This document shows positions 1 to 10,300 of a stretch of DNA of 64,000 nucleotides, piece after piece. Origin of the DNA: Calothrix sp. NIES-2100. Its GTDB lineage: Bacteria; Cyanobacteriota; Cyanobacteriia; Cyanobacteriales; Nostocaceae. Positions within the stretch are counted from its first letter, which is position 1. Every line of letters starts with the position of its first letter. Below the pieces are notes generated by a model that saw only the letters and a program-made list of their open reading frames with translations, had not been told where the DNA came from and did no database searches. The stretch covers positions 6,274,645 through 6,338,644 of the forward strand of contig NZ_AP018178.1 in NCBI RefSeq assembly GCF_002368195.1. Direction: 5' to 3'. Position numbers and translations under genes: made by a program.

Positions 1-2
1 GG

Positions 3-776
3 ATACTACCAGCTGAGGTGGGTAGCGGACGCTACTTTGTGCGAGTAGATTTACTCAATTCGCCAATTATTCCCGCGCAAGTTGCAGCAGTTAGTCAAAC
101 TGTTCTCTCTACCCAGTTGGGTAAAGGTGAGGCTAGCATTCGTACTGTAGAGCATTTGTTGGCAGCTCTGGTGGGTATGGGTGTGGATAATGCCCGGATT
201 GAAATTGATGGCCCGGAATTACCCCTTCTAGACGGTTCGGCGCGGGTATGGGCTGAAAGTATCGCTGAAGTTGGCTGGCGATCGCAAAGAGTGAATGATG
301 GCGAATTATCCCCGGTGATTAAAGAGCCAATTTGGATTTACGAAGGCGATACTTTTGTTGCTGCTATCCCCGCACCAGAAACCCGTTTTACCTACGGAAT
401 TGACTTTGATCTGTCTGCTATTGGTAACCAATGGCACAGTTGGTCACTGCCTGCCGATGTGGAAAAAGCCTCTGCTAGCTTTGCTTCAGAAATCGCTCCC
501 GCACGTACTTTTGGTTTGCTGCATCAAATCGAACATTTGCAAAAGACTGGCTTGATTAAGGGCGGTAGCTTAGAAAATGCCCTTGTCTGTGGCCCTGATG
601 GCTGGTTAAATCCACCATTAAGATTTGCAAATGAGCCAGTACGTCATAAAATCTTGGATTTAGTAGGAGATTTGAGTTTAGTGGGAAATATCCCCTCGGC
701 TCACTTCTTAGCGTATAAGGCCAGCCACAATTTACATATTCAACTGGCACAGAGAATTTTGGATTTGGGACTTTAG
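3..776 (+). CDS. lpxC: UDP-3-O-acyl-N-acetylglucosamine deacetylase (LpxC), 5' end outside window
   Basis: This zinc-dependent cytoplasmic deacetylase catalyses the committed step of lipid A synthesis. The reading frame is open from the first base (ILPAEVGSGRYF...), so the gene begins upstream and the GTG at 18 is internal. Visible LpxC motifs are VEHLLAAL with its zinc histidine, the DGPELPLLDGSA segment, and the C-terminal RHKILDLVGDL and SHNLH motifs that carry the other metal and catalytic residues. It is followed 87 bp later by fabZ, then lpxA and lpxB, the usual cyanobacterial lipid A order. Only the first few dozen residues are missing. Confidence 0.95.
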   Translation: MLPAEVGSGRYFVRVDLLNSPIIPAQVAAVSQTVLSTQLGKGEASIRTVEHLLAALVGMGVDNARIEIDGPELPLLDGSARVWAESIAEVGWRSQRVNDGELSPVIKEPIWIYEGDTFVAAIPAPETRFTYGIDFDLSAIGNQWHSWSLPADVEKASASFASEIAPARTFGLLHQIEHLQKTGLIKGGSLENALVCGPDGWLNPPLRFANEPVRHKILDLVGDLSLVGNIPSAHFLAYKASHNLHIQLAQRILDLGL

Positions 777-792
777 ATTGCTCAATCAATCC

Positions 793-813
793 AAAATCTA
801 AAATCTAAAATCT
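793..813. repeat. Heptamer repeat (AAAATCT)x3
   Basis: Three head-to-tail AAAATCT units followed by a degenerate fourth lie in the lpxC-fabZ spacer. This is a short tandemly repeated repetitive (STRR) tract of the kind common in Nostocales. Confidence 0.6.
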
Positions 814-863
814 AAAATTCCTTCGCTGACTTGATTCCAGATTGAAAAACAAGCACACAGCCA

Positions 864-1382
864 ATGACAACCCTCACCGAAGCCAATACCACCGATGCGA
901 TCGCCACTGCTTCTACCATTGAAGCCGAAAGCACACCAGAGGTGAAAAAAACCTTCACTACTGAAGAAATTCAAAACCTCTTACCTCACCGCTATCCGTT
1001 TTTACTGGTAGACAAAATTATTGACTATGTTCCCGGCAAATCAGCAGTAGGCGTGAAAAACGTCACCATCAACGAACCCCAATTTCAAGGTCATTTCCCA
1101 GGTAGACCCCTGATGCCCGGTGTGCTAATTGTGGAAGCAATGGCACAAGTAGGCGGCATAGTCTTGACCCAACTCCCAGATTACGAAGCAGGTGGACTGT
1201 TTGTCTTTGCTGGTATCGATAAAGTCCGCTTTCGTCGCCAAGTAGTCCCCGGAGATCAGCTGATCATGACCGTGGAACTGTTGTGGGTAAAACAGCGTCG
1301 TTTCGGTAAAATGCAAGGTCGTGCTGAAGTGGACGGTCAGATAGCTGCTGAAGGCGAATTGATGTTTTCTTTAGTAAACTAA
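864..1382 (+). CDS. fabZ: 3-hydroxyacyl-ACP dehydratase FabZ
   Basis: Dehydrates (3R)-hydroxyacyl-ACP in type II fatty acid synthesis, supplying membrane lipids and the acyl chains of lipid A. The 172-residue hotdog-fold protein carries LLPHRYPFLLVDKI and HFPGRPLMPGVLIVEAMAQ, which contain the catalytic histidine and glutamate. The first 30 or so residues (Thr/Glu/Ala-rich) are an extension before the conserved core, as in other cyanobacterial FabZ proteins. It lies inside the lpx cluster and is probably co-transcribed with lpxC. Confidence 0.96.
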   Translation: MTTLTEANTTDAIATASTIEAESTPEVKKTFTTEEIQNLLPHRYPFLLVDKIIDYVPGKSAVGVKNVTINEPQFQGHFPGRPLMPGVLIVEAMAQVGGIVLTQLPDYEAGGLFVFAGIDKVRFRRQVVPGDQLIMTVELLWVKQRRFGKMQGRAEVDGQIAAEGELMFSLVN

Positions 1383-1697
1383 AAACCTACTCTTGTGGTA
1401 AGGGCACAGCCGTGAAGTGCCTTTACTGAATCCTGAAAAAGGATACCAGTAAAACCAACATGCCACAATAGCAATTTATAATTTCTTAAATTTCTGCGCC
1501 CTCACACCTAACTTGCTTCGCCCGACACTTCGGTCACTGAAGACTTAATTTTTCAGTACCTGATTACTTAAACGTTCCGCAACGCCAGTCGCCGTAATGG
1601 AGACGGCAGTAACGACAACGGGGTCAACCCCTGCATCGCGCTGCCTGTCAAATTCCCTGAAGGCGCAGGCTATCAAGACAGTTCTGGAGATTCACCC
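1383..1697. other. fabZ-lpxA intergenic region with small palindromes
   Basis: No gene is visible. The stretch holds a hairpin at about 1397-1426 (GTAAGGGCAC pairing with GTGCCTTTAC, no T tract) and two short palindromes, GCCGT/ACGGC at 1591-1607 and GGGGTCAACCCC at 1620-1631. The palindromes sit in a GC-rich segment that looks like an inserted interspersed repeat. Confidence 0.5.
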
Positions 1698-2516
1698 TTG
1701 AAGACGCTAATTCACCCAACTGCTGTAATTCATCCTAACTCGGAACTCCACCCATCAGTGCAAGTCGGTGCCTATGCTGTGATTGGAGCGCATGTTAAAG
1801 TCGGCCCGGAAACTGTTATTGGCGCTCATGTAGTGCTAGAAGGGCCTTGTGAAATTGGGGCGCGAAATCAAATTTTCCCTGGTGCAGCTATCGGCATGGA
1901 ACCCCAGGATCTCAAATATGTGGGAGAACCTACCTGGGTCAAAATTGGTGACAATAACCAAATTCGTGAATATGTTACCATCAACCGCGCCACTGGTGCT
2001 GGGGAAGCGACAGTTATTGGCAACGGTAACCTACTGATGGCTTATGTCCATGTGGCTCATAACTGCGTGATCGAAGACCATGTGATTATCCCCAACTCAG
2101 TGGCGCTGGCGGGTCATGTCCACATCGAATCAAAGGCTAGATTGGGCGGGGTTTTGGGAGTTCATCAATTTGTGCATATTGGTAGACACTCAATGGTGGG
2201 AGGTATGGCACGTATTGACCGCGATGTGCCGCCATATATGCTTGTGGAAGGAAATCCAGCCAGAGTGCGCACCCTCAACTTAGTAGGGTTAAAACGTTCT
2301 GGGATGGATGCAAATGAGTTACAAACTCTCAAAAAAGCCTTTCGGATTCTCTATCGCTCTAAGTTAACTTTTAAAGAAGCTTTAGAACAGCTAGAACTCC
2401 TAGGTGAAACTGAACAGCTACAACACCTGCGGCGCTTCTTACTACTTTCTAAAATGCCAGGAAGACGTGGTTTAATTCCTGGCAAGGGTAAACCAAGCAG
2501 CAGTGATGAGTCGTAA
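1698..2516 (+). CDS. lpxA: Acyl-ACP--UDP-N-acetylglucosamine O-acyltransferase (LpxA)
   Basis: First enzyme of lipid A synthesis: moves a 3-hydroxyacyl group from ACP to UDP-GlcNAc. The 272-residue protein is a left-handed beta helix with hexapeptide repeats through the N-terminal two thirds, the catalytic-His region YVHVAHNC, and an alpha-helical C-terminal domain. The start is TTG at 1698, preceded by GGAG at 1686-1689; no in-frame ATG fits the conserved N-terminus MKTLIHPTAVIHP. lpxB follows. Confidence 0.96.
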   Translation: MKTLIHPTAVIHPNSELHPSVQVGAYAVIGAHVKVGPETVIGAHVVLEGPCEIGARNQIFPGAAIGMEPQDLKYVGEPTWVKIGDNNQIREYVTINRATGAGEATVIGNGNLLMAYVHVAHNCVIEDHVIIPNSVALAGHVHIESKARLGGVLGVHQFVHIGRHSMVGGMARIDRDVPPYMLVEGNPARVRTLNLVGLKRSGMDANELQTLKKAFRILYRSKLTFKEALEQLELLGETEQLQHLRRFLLLSKMPGRRGLIPGKGKPSSSDES

Positions 2517-2564
2517 GTTAGTTAGAAGTTTGAGTTGGGGATTGAGAACTCAACTCAAACTAAG

Positions 2565-2646
2565 AAAAACGAACCGCCAAGAACGCCAAGGACGCGAAGG
2601 AAGAGATATTGTGCGTTCTTCTTTGCGCCTTTGCGCCTTTGCGTGA
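2565..2646. repeat. Interspersed imperfect palindrome (CGCCAAG / TTTGCGCC type)
   Basis: CGCCAAGAACGCCAAGGACGCGAAG is mirrored imperfectly by TTCTTTGCGCCTTTGCGCC about 30 bp later. Related copies lie at about 59040-59215 and 62200-62310 in this window, so it is a dispersed family. Confidence 0.6.
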
Positions 2647-2683
2647 GATAAAAATATATTTCCTTATTTTCCCCAATTACCAA

Positions 2684-3847
2684 ATGCGGATATTTATCAG
2701 CACTGGCGAAGTGTCTGGCGATTTGCAAGGTTCTCTACTAATTGCGGCGCTAAAGCGTCAAGCTGTGGCGGCTGGCTTAGAACTGGAGATTGTCGCGCTG
2801 GGTGGTGAAAAAATGGCAGCAGCCGGAGCCACCATCCTGGGCGATACTAGTCATATTGGCTCAATGGGGCTTTTGGAATCCCTGCCTTATGTTGTACCAA
2901 CGCTCCTAGTACAACGAAAAGCGATCGCCTACCTCAAGCAAAATCCCCCAGACTTGGTGCTGCTAATTGACTACATGGGGCCTAATCTCGGTATTGGCAC
3001 TTATATGCAACTAAATTTGCCAAAAGTGCCAGTAGTTTATTACATAGCTCCCCAAGAGTGGGTATGGTCTGTGAGTTTGCGGAATACTCACCGCATTGTC
3101 GGCTTTACGAAGAAACTCTTAGCTATCTTCCCCGAAGAAGCCCGTTATTTTAGCCAGCAAGGAGCCGATGTGACTTGGGTAGGGCATCCCCTAGTTGATC
3201 GGATGCAAACCGCTCCCAGCCGCCAAGCAGCCCGGGCTAAATTGGGAATTTCCCCAGATGCGATCGCAGTTGCTCTTTTACCTGCTTCTCGTCATCAAGA
3301 ATTAAAATATCTTTTACCGATAATTTTTTCCGCCGCCCAAACTATTCAAGCCAAATTACCAGAAGTACATTTCTGGATTCCTTTATCTTTAGAAGAATTC
3401 AGACAGCCAATTGCAACAGCTATTGAGCGTTACGGTTTGCGGGCTACTATTTTATCTGGTCAACAAAAAGAAGTTTTTGCGGCGGCTGATTTTGCCATTA
3501 CCAAATCAGGCACTGTCAACCTAGAACTAGCATTGTTAAATGTACCCCAAGTGGTTGTCTATCGCCTGAATCCGATTACAGCTTGGATTGCGCGTAAAAT
3601 ACTTAAAGGTTCTATCCCCTTTGCATCGCCAGCCAATTTGCTAGTGATGCGGGAGATTGTCCCAGAGTTTTTACAAGAGCAAGCGACAGCAGAGAACATT
3701 ATCTCTGCTGCAATGGAATTATTGCTCAATAATGCTAAAAAACAGCAAACTTTAACAGATTATCAAGAAATGCAGCAGTGCTTAGGGGAAGTGGGAGTAT
3801 GCGATCGCGCAGCTCAAGAAATTTTGCAAATGCTAGATAAAGGATGA
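2684..3847 (+). CDS. lpxB: Lipid-A-disaccharide synthase (LpxB)
   Basis: Family 19 glycosyltransferase that condenses UDP-2,3-diacylglucosamine with lipid X at the inner membrane. The protein starts at ATG 2684 with the conserved MRIFISTGEVSGDLQGS; the 25 in-frame codons upstream are translated from a repeat and are not part of the gene. Further family features are VLLIDYMGPNLGIG, YYIAPQEWVWS, LLPASRHQE and the C-terminal AITKSGTVNLELALL nucleotide-sugar site. Length is 387 residues, normal for the family. It is the last gene of the lpx cluster. Confidence 0.95.
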   Translation: MRIFISTGEVSGDLQGSLLIAALKRQAVAAGLELEIVALGGEKMAAAGATILGDTSHIGSMGLLESLPYVVPTLLVQRKAIAYLKQNPPDLVLLIDYMGPNLGIGTYMQLNLPKVPVVYYIAPQEWVWSVSLRNTHRIVGFTKKLLAIFPEEARYFSQQGADVTWVGHPLVDRMQTAPSRQAARAKLGISPDAIAVALLPASRHQELKYLLPIIFSAAQTIQAKLPEVHFWIPLSLEEFRQPIATAIERYGLRATILSGQQKEVFAAADFAITKSGTVNLELALLNVPQVVVYRLNPITAWIARKILKGSIPFASPANLLVMREIVPEFLQEQATAENIISAAMELLLNNAKKQQTLTDYQEMQQCLGEVGVCDRAAQEILQMLDKG

Positions 3848-3883
3848 AGGATGAAGTATGAAGTATGAAGGATGAAGTATAAA
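3842..3883. repeat. Heptamer repeat (GGATGAA/GTATGAA)x6
   Basis: Six heptamers in the order GGATGAA, GGATGAA, GTATGAA, GTATGAA, GGATGAA, GTATAAA. The first unit contains the lpxB stop codon (3845-3847), so the array abuts the gene end directly. Confidence 0.75.
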
Positions 3884-3908
3884 ATAGCATCTTTAAACTT
3901 TTTGGGTC

Positions 3909-5222
3909 ATGGCTGATGAGTTGAGAAAACAACGACCAATCGCAGTTGACTTGTTCGCCGGCGCAGGTGGGATGACTCTTGGGTTTGAACAAGCTGGCTT
4001 TGATGTACTTGCGGCGGTGGAAATTGACCCGATTCATTGTGCAATCCACGAATTTAATTTTCCCTTTTGGACGGTGTTATGCCAAAGTGTAGTGGATACT
4101 ACAGGCTCAGAAATTAGAAAGCGATCGCAAATTGGCGATCGGGAAATTGATGTGGTACTTTGTGGTTCCCCCTGTCAAGGATTTTCTATTATTGGTAAAC
4201 GGGTTGTTGACGACCCACGTAATTCTTTAGTATTTCATTTTCATCGCCTAGTTTTGGAATTAAAACCAAAATTTTTTGTGATGGAAAATGTCCGAGGTAT
4301 CACCATCGGCGAACATAAACAAATCCTCAAAAATTTGATTAGCGAGTTTCAAAGTAAAGGTTATCAAGTAGAAGAAAATTACCAAGTTCTTAATGCTGCT
4401 CATTACGGAGTTCCACAAGCAAGGGAAAGATTATTTCTCCTAGGAGCAAGAGAAGATGTAGTATTACCAAAATATCCCCAGCGCCTGACTCAAATAGCCA
4501 AGCCAAATCAATCGCCAAAGAAAAAGTCATCGGTATTGGGAAAAAGTCCTACAGTTTGGGATGCAATTGGCGATATACCGGAAGTCGAAAATTATTCTGA
4601 GTTACTGACACAAGATTGGGTAGTAGCAGAGTTCGGTAAGCCTAGCAATTATGCTCTGACACTACGCGGTATCAAGACTTTAAAAAATGATTATTCATAC
4701 CCACGTAAATTTGATTTTCCAATTCTTTCTTCTAGCCTCCGCACCAAACACTCAGATGCAACTAGGGAACGCTTTGCAGCTACAGTTCAAGGAGAAAGAG
4801 AACCAATTAGTCGGTTTCATAAATTGCATCCATCGGGTGTTTGTAACACATTAAGAGCAGGTACAGATATGTATCGGGGTTCTTTTACTTCGCCTCGACC
4901 AATTCATCCTTTTACACCTAGATGTATCACAGTGAGAGAAGCAGCGCGGCTGCATTCCTATCCCGATTGGTTTAGATTTCATGTGACTAAATGGCATGGA
5001 TTTCGCCAAGTTGGTAATTCTGTACCTCCGCTTTTAGCTAAGTCAATAGCATTAGAAGTTATGAAGGCGCTGGATAAATTCCCATCTAAACCTGAGGGAA
5101 TCAAAGAACTTGGTGATGAAAATTTATTACATTTAAAGATGTCGGAAGCTGCTAAATATTATGGGATTAATCCGAAAGTCATTGAGACAATAAACGATAC
5201 AGCAAACTTAAACTATTTGTGA
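3909..5222 (+). CDS. DNA (cytosine-5-)-methyltransferase, no partner endonuclease nearby
   Basis: C5-cytosine methyltransferase of 437 residues with the motifs in standard order: I DLFAGAGGMTLGF (near residue 16), IV GSPCQGFS with the catalytic Cys, VI ENVRG, VIII QARERLFLLG, and X QVGNSVPPLLAKSIA. The region between VIII and X is the target recognition domain. No restriction enzyme lies beside it, so it may be a solitary epigenetic methylase. From memory its N-terminus resembles the cyanobacterial orphan methylase of CGATCG, the core of HIP1; that specificity is inference. Start is ATG 3909. Confidence 0.92.
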   Translation: MADELRKQRPIAVDLFAGAGGMTLGFEQAGFDVLAAVEIDPIHCAIHEFNFPFWTVLCQSVVDTTGSEIRKRSQIGDREIDVVLCGSPCQGFSIIGKRVVDDPRNSLVFHFHRLVLELKPKFFVMENVRGITIGEHKQILKNLISEFQSKGYQVEENYQVLNAAHYGVPQARERLFLLGAREDVVLPKYPQRLTQIAKPNQSPKKKSSVLGKSPTVWDAIGDIPEVENYSELLTQDWVVAEFGKPSNYALTLRGIKTLKNDYSYPRKFDFPILSSSLRTKHSDATRERFAATVQGEREPISRFHKLHPSGVCNTLRAGTDMYRGSFTSPRPIHPFTPRCITVREAARLHSYPDWFRFHVTKWHGFRQVGNSVPPLLAKSIALEVMKALDKFPSKPEGIKELGDENLLHLKMSEAAKYYGINPKVIETINDTANLNYL

Positions 5223-5696
5223 AAAATTACTAGCTAGAGTATTAGTTCTTAAAATCTTGAGATGTCCCATCGCAGGTTGAAGAGTATCACAAAATTCTTG
5301 AATCTGGCTGCTCGAAGAAAGGCAGAGGGCAGGAGGCAGAAGGCAGAAGGAAGAAATACAATAAAATTAAGTGTTGGCAGGGATTTCACGTTAAGTTGAC
5401 ACCTATGGGCATAGCTTCGCTTCCCTGCCTTAAGCCTCTTTCCCTAAACGCTTCACTTCTTTGCGCTCGTAATTACGTTTGATCGGTGATTCACTGGGCA
5501 TGACATAACACTTTCAGCCTGAACTCAACTGTGCTGTAGTATAATCAATTTAAAATTCCAGTAAATATACATATATATTAAGCAATTGTTATTAATTCCT
5601 CACTAATTTTTCTGATTATTATTCGGAATTTACTTAGAAGTCAGTGTATTTGATATTTACTCTATAAAAATTTATATTAAGAAAGTTGGCTAGAAT
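5223..5696. other. Intergenic region with repeat remnants
   Basis: No gene is visible. It holds a purine-rich GGCAGAAG-type tract near 5325-5355, a solo copy of a transposable-element end at 5384-5409, and an AT-rich stretch (5530-5690) that probably contains the promoter of the downstream CHAT gene. Confidence 0.5.
5384..5409. repeat. Solo copy of the MITE end found at 40377
   Basis: TTTCACGTTAAGTTGACAC is identical to the reverse complement of 40385-40403, the left end of the MITE-like element described there. About 25 of 26 positions match when the copy is extended through CTATGGG. Confidence 0.6.
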
Positions 5697-7313
5697 GTGA
5701 AGAAAATCCTGATTTTGTCAGCCAATCCGATAAATAAGTCAAGACTTCGCCTTGCTGAGCAAGTGCGAAAAATCAAGGCAGGTTTAGAACGCTCTAAAAA
5801 TAGAGATAAGTTTGAAATCATCACGGAATGGGCAGTGCGTTCAAAGGATATTCGTCGTGCCCTGTTAGACAATGAACCCCAAATAGTTCACTTTTCTGGG
5901 AATGGTTCCGGCGAAGATGGTTTAGTCTTAGAAAATGATACAGGACAAATGCAGCTGGTTAGTACAAACTCTCTGGCAGGACTATTTGGATTATTTAACG
6001 ACAAGATAGAGTGTGTTTTGTTAAATGCTTGCTACAGCGAAGTGCAAGCGCAAGCGATTTACGAACATGTTGATTGCGTGATCGGCATGAATCAAAAAAT
6101 AGGTGAAGAGGCAGCAATAGAGTTTGCTGTTGGGTTTTATGATGCCTTGGGTGCCAACCGCAGCTATGAGGAAGCCTACAAATTTGGCTGTAATGCAATT
6201 GATTTAGAAGGGATTCCTGAGTTTTCAACTCCTGTATTAAAAAGCAGAAATGGTACTGGCGTTAATTCAACATCAAAAGAAGGCGATCGCCCGTTCTTAG
6301 AAAAACCAGAAGGTTCTGTACCACTGAACTCCGCTTTTTATATCAAAACTCCTGCTATTGAATCTGATTGTGCCAACGAAATCTTATACCCTGGAGCATT
6401 AATTAGAGTCAAAGCTCCCCAACAATGGGGAAAAACTTCCTTAATATTAAGAATTATTTATTTAGCTGAACAGCAAAGTTATCAAACTACTTACATCAAC
6501 TTTTTTGAGACAGAAAATAACTCATTTACAAATTTAGATAAATTCTTGCAGTGGTTCTGTTTGAGTATTACTAATGGCTTAGATCTAGAGGATAAGCTGT
6601 CTGATTATTGGCGGGCTTCAAACCCTGCAAAAATTAATTGTACGAATTACTTTCAAAGATATCTTTTGGCAGAAATTAATAATCCTCTACTTCTGGCTTT
6701 AGATAACGTGGACTTAATTTTTGAATATCCAGAGATTGCTAGCGAATTTTTTGGTTTGCTACGTAGCTGGTATGATAAATCTAGAACAAAACCAATATGG
6801 GAAAAACTCAGGTTGGTAATTTCACATTCTCATAGAGTTGATAGTTCTTTGCATCAGTCACCTTTATCTAATGCCGGATTAATAATTGAATTAAAAGATT
6901 TTACTAAGCCACAAATAAGGGATTTGGTACAACGTCACAGACTTAATTGGACTGAGAAAGAAATTGAGTCACTAATGGCAATGGTTGGTGGCCATCCTTA
7001 TTTGTTGCGCTTGGGACTGCATAGAATTGCACGCCAAGAACTGACATTACAAGAACTGTTAGAGAAAGCACCTACAGACGAAGGTTTATATGGAAATCAT
7101 CTACGTAAGCATTTATCGAAGCTGAGACAAAATCCCGAATTACATACAGCGATGAGAAATGTGGTAAATGCTAATAATTCAGTAATGATAGGTGCTGATA
7201 TCGCCGATCAGTTACGCAGTATGGGATTAGTGAAATTTACAGACAATTGTGTCTTGCCAGTATCTGATATGTATAGACTGTATTTTCGGAAACATCTGGG
7301 GGTTAATGGATGA
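5697..7313 (+). CDS. CHAT-domain caspase-like protease fused to an AAA-like ATPase
   Basis: Residues 1-185 form a CHAT domain, a caspase-like cysteine peptidase fold, with the catalytic dyad visible as H65 in IVHFSGNG and C112 in LLNACYS. Residues from about 205 form an AAA-like STAND-type ATPase with a Walker-A-like APQQWGKTSLI (240-250) and a Walker-B-like LLLALDNVDLIF. The start is GTG 5697; the ATG at 5695 is in another frame and stops at once. The stop overlaps the next gene's start by 4 bp (ATGA), so the two are probably translationally coupled. Such fusions are typical of bacterial signalling and conflict systems where a sensor triggers proteolysis; substrate and trigger are unknown. 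Confidence 0.85.
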   Translation: MKKILILSANPINKSRLRLAEQVRKIKAGLERSKNRDKFEIITEWAVRSKDIRRALLDNEPQIVHFSGNGSGEDGLVLENDTGQMQLVSTNSLAGLFGLFNDKIECVLLNACYSEVQAQAIYEHVDCVIGMNQKIGEEAAIEFAVGFYDALGANRSYEEAYKFGCNAIDLEGIPEFSTPVLKSRNGTGVNSTSKEGDRPFLEKPEGSVPLNSAFYIKTPAIESDCANEILYPGALIRVKAPQQWGKTSLILRIIYLAEQQSYQTTYINFFETENNSFTNLDKFLQWFCLSITNGLDLEDKLSDYWRASNPAKINCTNYFQRYLLAEINNPLLLALDNVDLIFEYPEIASEFFGLLRSWYDKSRTKPIWEKLRLVISHSHRVDSSLHQSPLSNAGLIIELKDFTKPQIRDLVQRHRLNWTEKEIESLMAMVGGHPYLLRLGLHRIARQELTLQELLEKAPTDEGLYGNHLRKHLSKLRQNPELHTAMRNVVNANNSVMIGADIADQLRSMGLVKFTDNCVLPVSDMYRLYFRKHLGVNG

Positions 7314-10300
7314 ACCTAAATCCCAATCCAAAATATCAATATCAGGCAGGAGGAAGTTTACGTGCTGATTCTCCTACTTATGTTCTACGACAAGCAGATG
7401 AAGATTTATACCAAGCATTGAAATTAGGGGATGTATGTTATGTGTTCAATTCCCGACAGATGGGTAAATCCAGCTTGCGGGTACAAACTATGCGACGGTT
7501 GCAAACAGAGGGAATTGCTTGTGCAGAAATTGATATCAGTCAAATTGGTGCTATTGATGTTACACCAGAAAAATGGTATGCAGGAATTTTTGATAGTCTT
7601 ATTAGCAGTTTAGATTTATACGAAACTATTGATTGTGAAGATTGGTGGTTAAGTCATGAGTCATTACCTGCTTTGCGACGGTTAAGTAAGTTTATTGAAG
7701 AGGTTCTCTTCAAAGAGATTACTGGAAATTTTGTCATTTTTATTGATGAGATAGATTACGTTCGCAAACTTAGTTTTGAAACCGACGATTTTTTTGCGTG
7801 GATTCGTTCTTGCTATAATCAACGTGCCGATAAAATTGAATATCAACGTCTAACTTTTACACTTTTAGGAGTAGCAACTCCATCAAATTTAATTTCTTAT
7901 GAAAATATTACACCTTTTAATATTGGTCGAGCTATTGAACTTAATGGCATTCAGTTAGATAATGCACAACCTTTAATTCAGGGATTAATTGACAGAGTCA
8001 GCAATCCGCAAGCAGTGATGGAGGAAATTTTAAAATGGACGGGTGGACAACCCTTTCTTACCCAGAAAGTTTGTAAACACCTTCCTGATGGTATTGATGT
8101 TGTGGGAGTTAAAGATTTTGTCCAATCGCACATTATAGACAACTGGCAAGCACAAGATGAACCAGAACATTTGAGAAGCATACGCGATCGCATCTTAAAA
8201 AATAACCCGCGTACACTAAAACTGCTGGAATTATACAAAGAAGTTTTGCAGGGTAACGAAATTATTGCTGATGGTCACCCAGAAAAAATTGAATTGCGAT
8301 TATCTGGTTTAGTAGCTAAAAAGCAAGGTAAATTAAGGGTATACAATCCAATTTACGAGCAAATTTTTAATCTAAATTGGGTTAAAAAGGAACAAAATAA
8401 ACTACGTTCATATGCAGATAAGCTATCAGCTTGGTTAAGGTCTTCTCGTCAAGACGAATCCAAGTTATTACTTGGAAAACAATTGCAAGCAGCTCTGGAA
8501 TGGTCAGCAGATAAAAGTTTAAGCGTTGAGGACTATCAATTTTTGGCTGCTAGTCAAAAATTAGAGCAAGAAAAAGCTCAAATAGAGGCAAAACGTACTA
8601 TAGATGTAGCAAGACGAAGAGCCAAAAAATTGATTATTACAGGCATTATAATAACGCTTATATTCTTATTGTTAGCTACGGTTTCAGTCTATTGTGTAAG
8701 CAACAAATTGAGAGATTTTCAACAAACTACAAAATTAGAGCAAGCTGGTCTTACTGCATTGAGAGAATTTGAGGGCGCACAAATTGAATCTTTATTTTTG
8801 GCAATGCAAGCAGGAAAAGATCTCAAAAATTTGGTAGGGGAAAACAGTGATTTAGAAAAATATCCAACTGTTACTCCATTATTAGCATTACAGACAATTC
8901 TCGATGATACCCGTCTCCGTCAAATCAACGAATTTAATCCTGGTCAGGAAGGAATCAATAGCTTATCTTGGTTTGAACAAGATACCCAAATCGCTACTGC
9001 TGGTGAAGATGGAACAGTCCAGCTGACTCCTATTAACCCCCAACCAAATAATAAAAATATAAAATTTACTGCTCATCAAAATAAGATTAGAGTTATTGAT
9101 TTTGCACCGGCACAAAATCAAGCTAAGTTTGCAACAGGTGGTAAGGATGGTAAATTAAAGATATGGGATAAAAAATCTATTAATGTGGAAGAGCCGCAAC
9201 CATTATTGTCTGTTAACACTAAACAAGGCGGAATCAACCATGTACGATTTATTAACAATAACCAAATAGTTACATCTGGGCAAGATGGCACTATTAAACT
9301 TTGGAATTTATCAGTAAATAAATTATTAGAACCGCAAATAATTACAGCTCACAAAAATTGTAATAATAAGGTAAATCACATTGATTGTGACGAGCATCAG
9401 CCAAGCATCAAAAGTTTGAATACTAGCGGCGATCAAGAACGATTTGTTTCTGGTGGTGATGATGGATTGGCAAAGCTATGGAAAATAAATGTAAATGGTA
9501 TTCAAGAAAAAGAGATAGCAATATTTGCAGGACACAAAGCCAGAATTAATAGCGTTAATTTTAGCCTGGAATGTAAAGATCCAACCAACTCTAAATGTAA
9601 AATTGCTACAGCTTCAGCCGATGGGACAGTAAAAATTTGGAACTCTTTGCCACCATACAACCAATTAACAGAGTTTTTAGCCCATCAAGAAGGTGTTGAA
9701 GTAGTGCGTTTTAGCACTAAAGATGCGAATATTCTAGCAACTGCCAGTAAAGACGGCATAATTAAACTATGGGATCTACAAGAAAATTTGACGGCTAAAA
9801 CATTTGCAGAATTTAAAGGTCATCAAGGCAGTATTGTGAGTTTTCGTTTTACCAAAGATGGCGAACAACTGGCTACAGCAGGAAAAAATGATGGTGTTGT
9901 GAGAATTTGGAAAGTTGATAAACTCGTCAAGGAAGAGCCAATAAAATTAGACGCTCATAAACAAGCAATATACAGTGTTCGTTTTAACCCAAAAGATGAT
10001 ACAGAAATTGCTACAGCTTCTGATGATGGCACAGTTAGATTATGGAAAATTTATCCAAAACCTTTAGTTATCCAATCAACAGTAATAGAAACTCATCCTA
10101 ACGCTGATATTAAAATTAAAAGTGTTCGCTTTAGCCCTGACGGACAACGAATCGCTACATCTGGAAGTGATGGAGTGATCAGACTTTGGCATCGTAAAGG
10201 TGATAAGTGGGAAAACGAAAAATCTTTTTCAACCAATAAGGGCGAGACTATTTGGAGCGTGAACTTCGATCCAACTGCTCCAGCAAATTCTCCTCGCCTT

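Noticed and set aside
18..20. GTG as start of lpxC
   Set aside because: The conserved LpxC reading frame continues upstream to the first base of the window, so the gene is truncated by the window edge.
3735..4049. 104-codon minus-strand ORF
   Set aside because: It is antisense to lpxB and the cytosine methyltransferase and includes the heptamer array.
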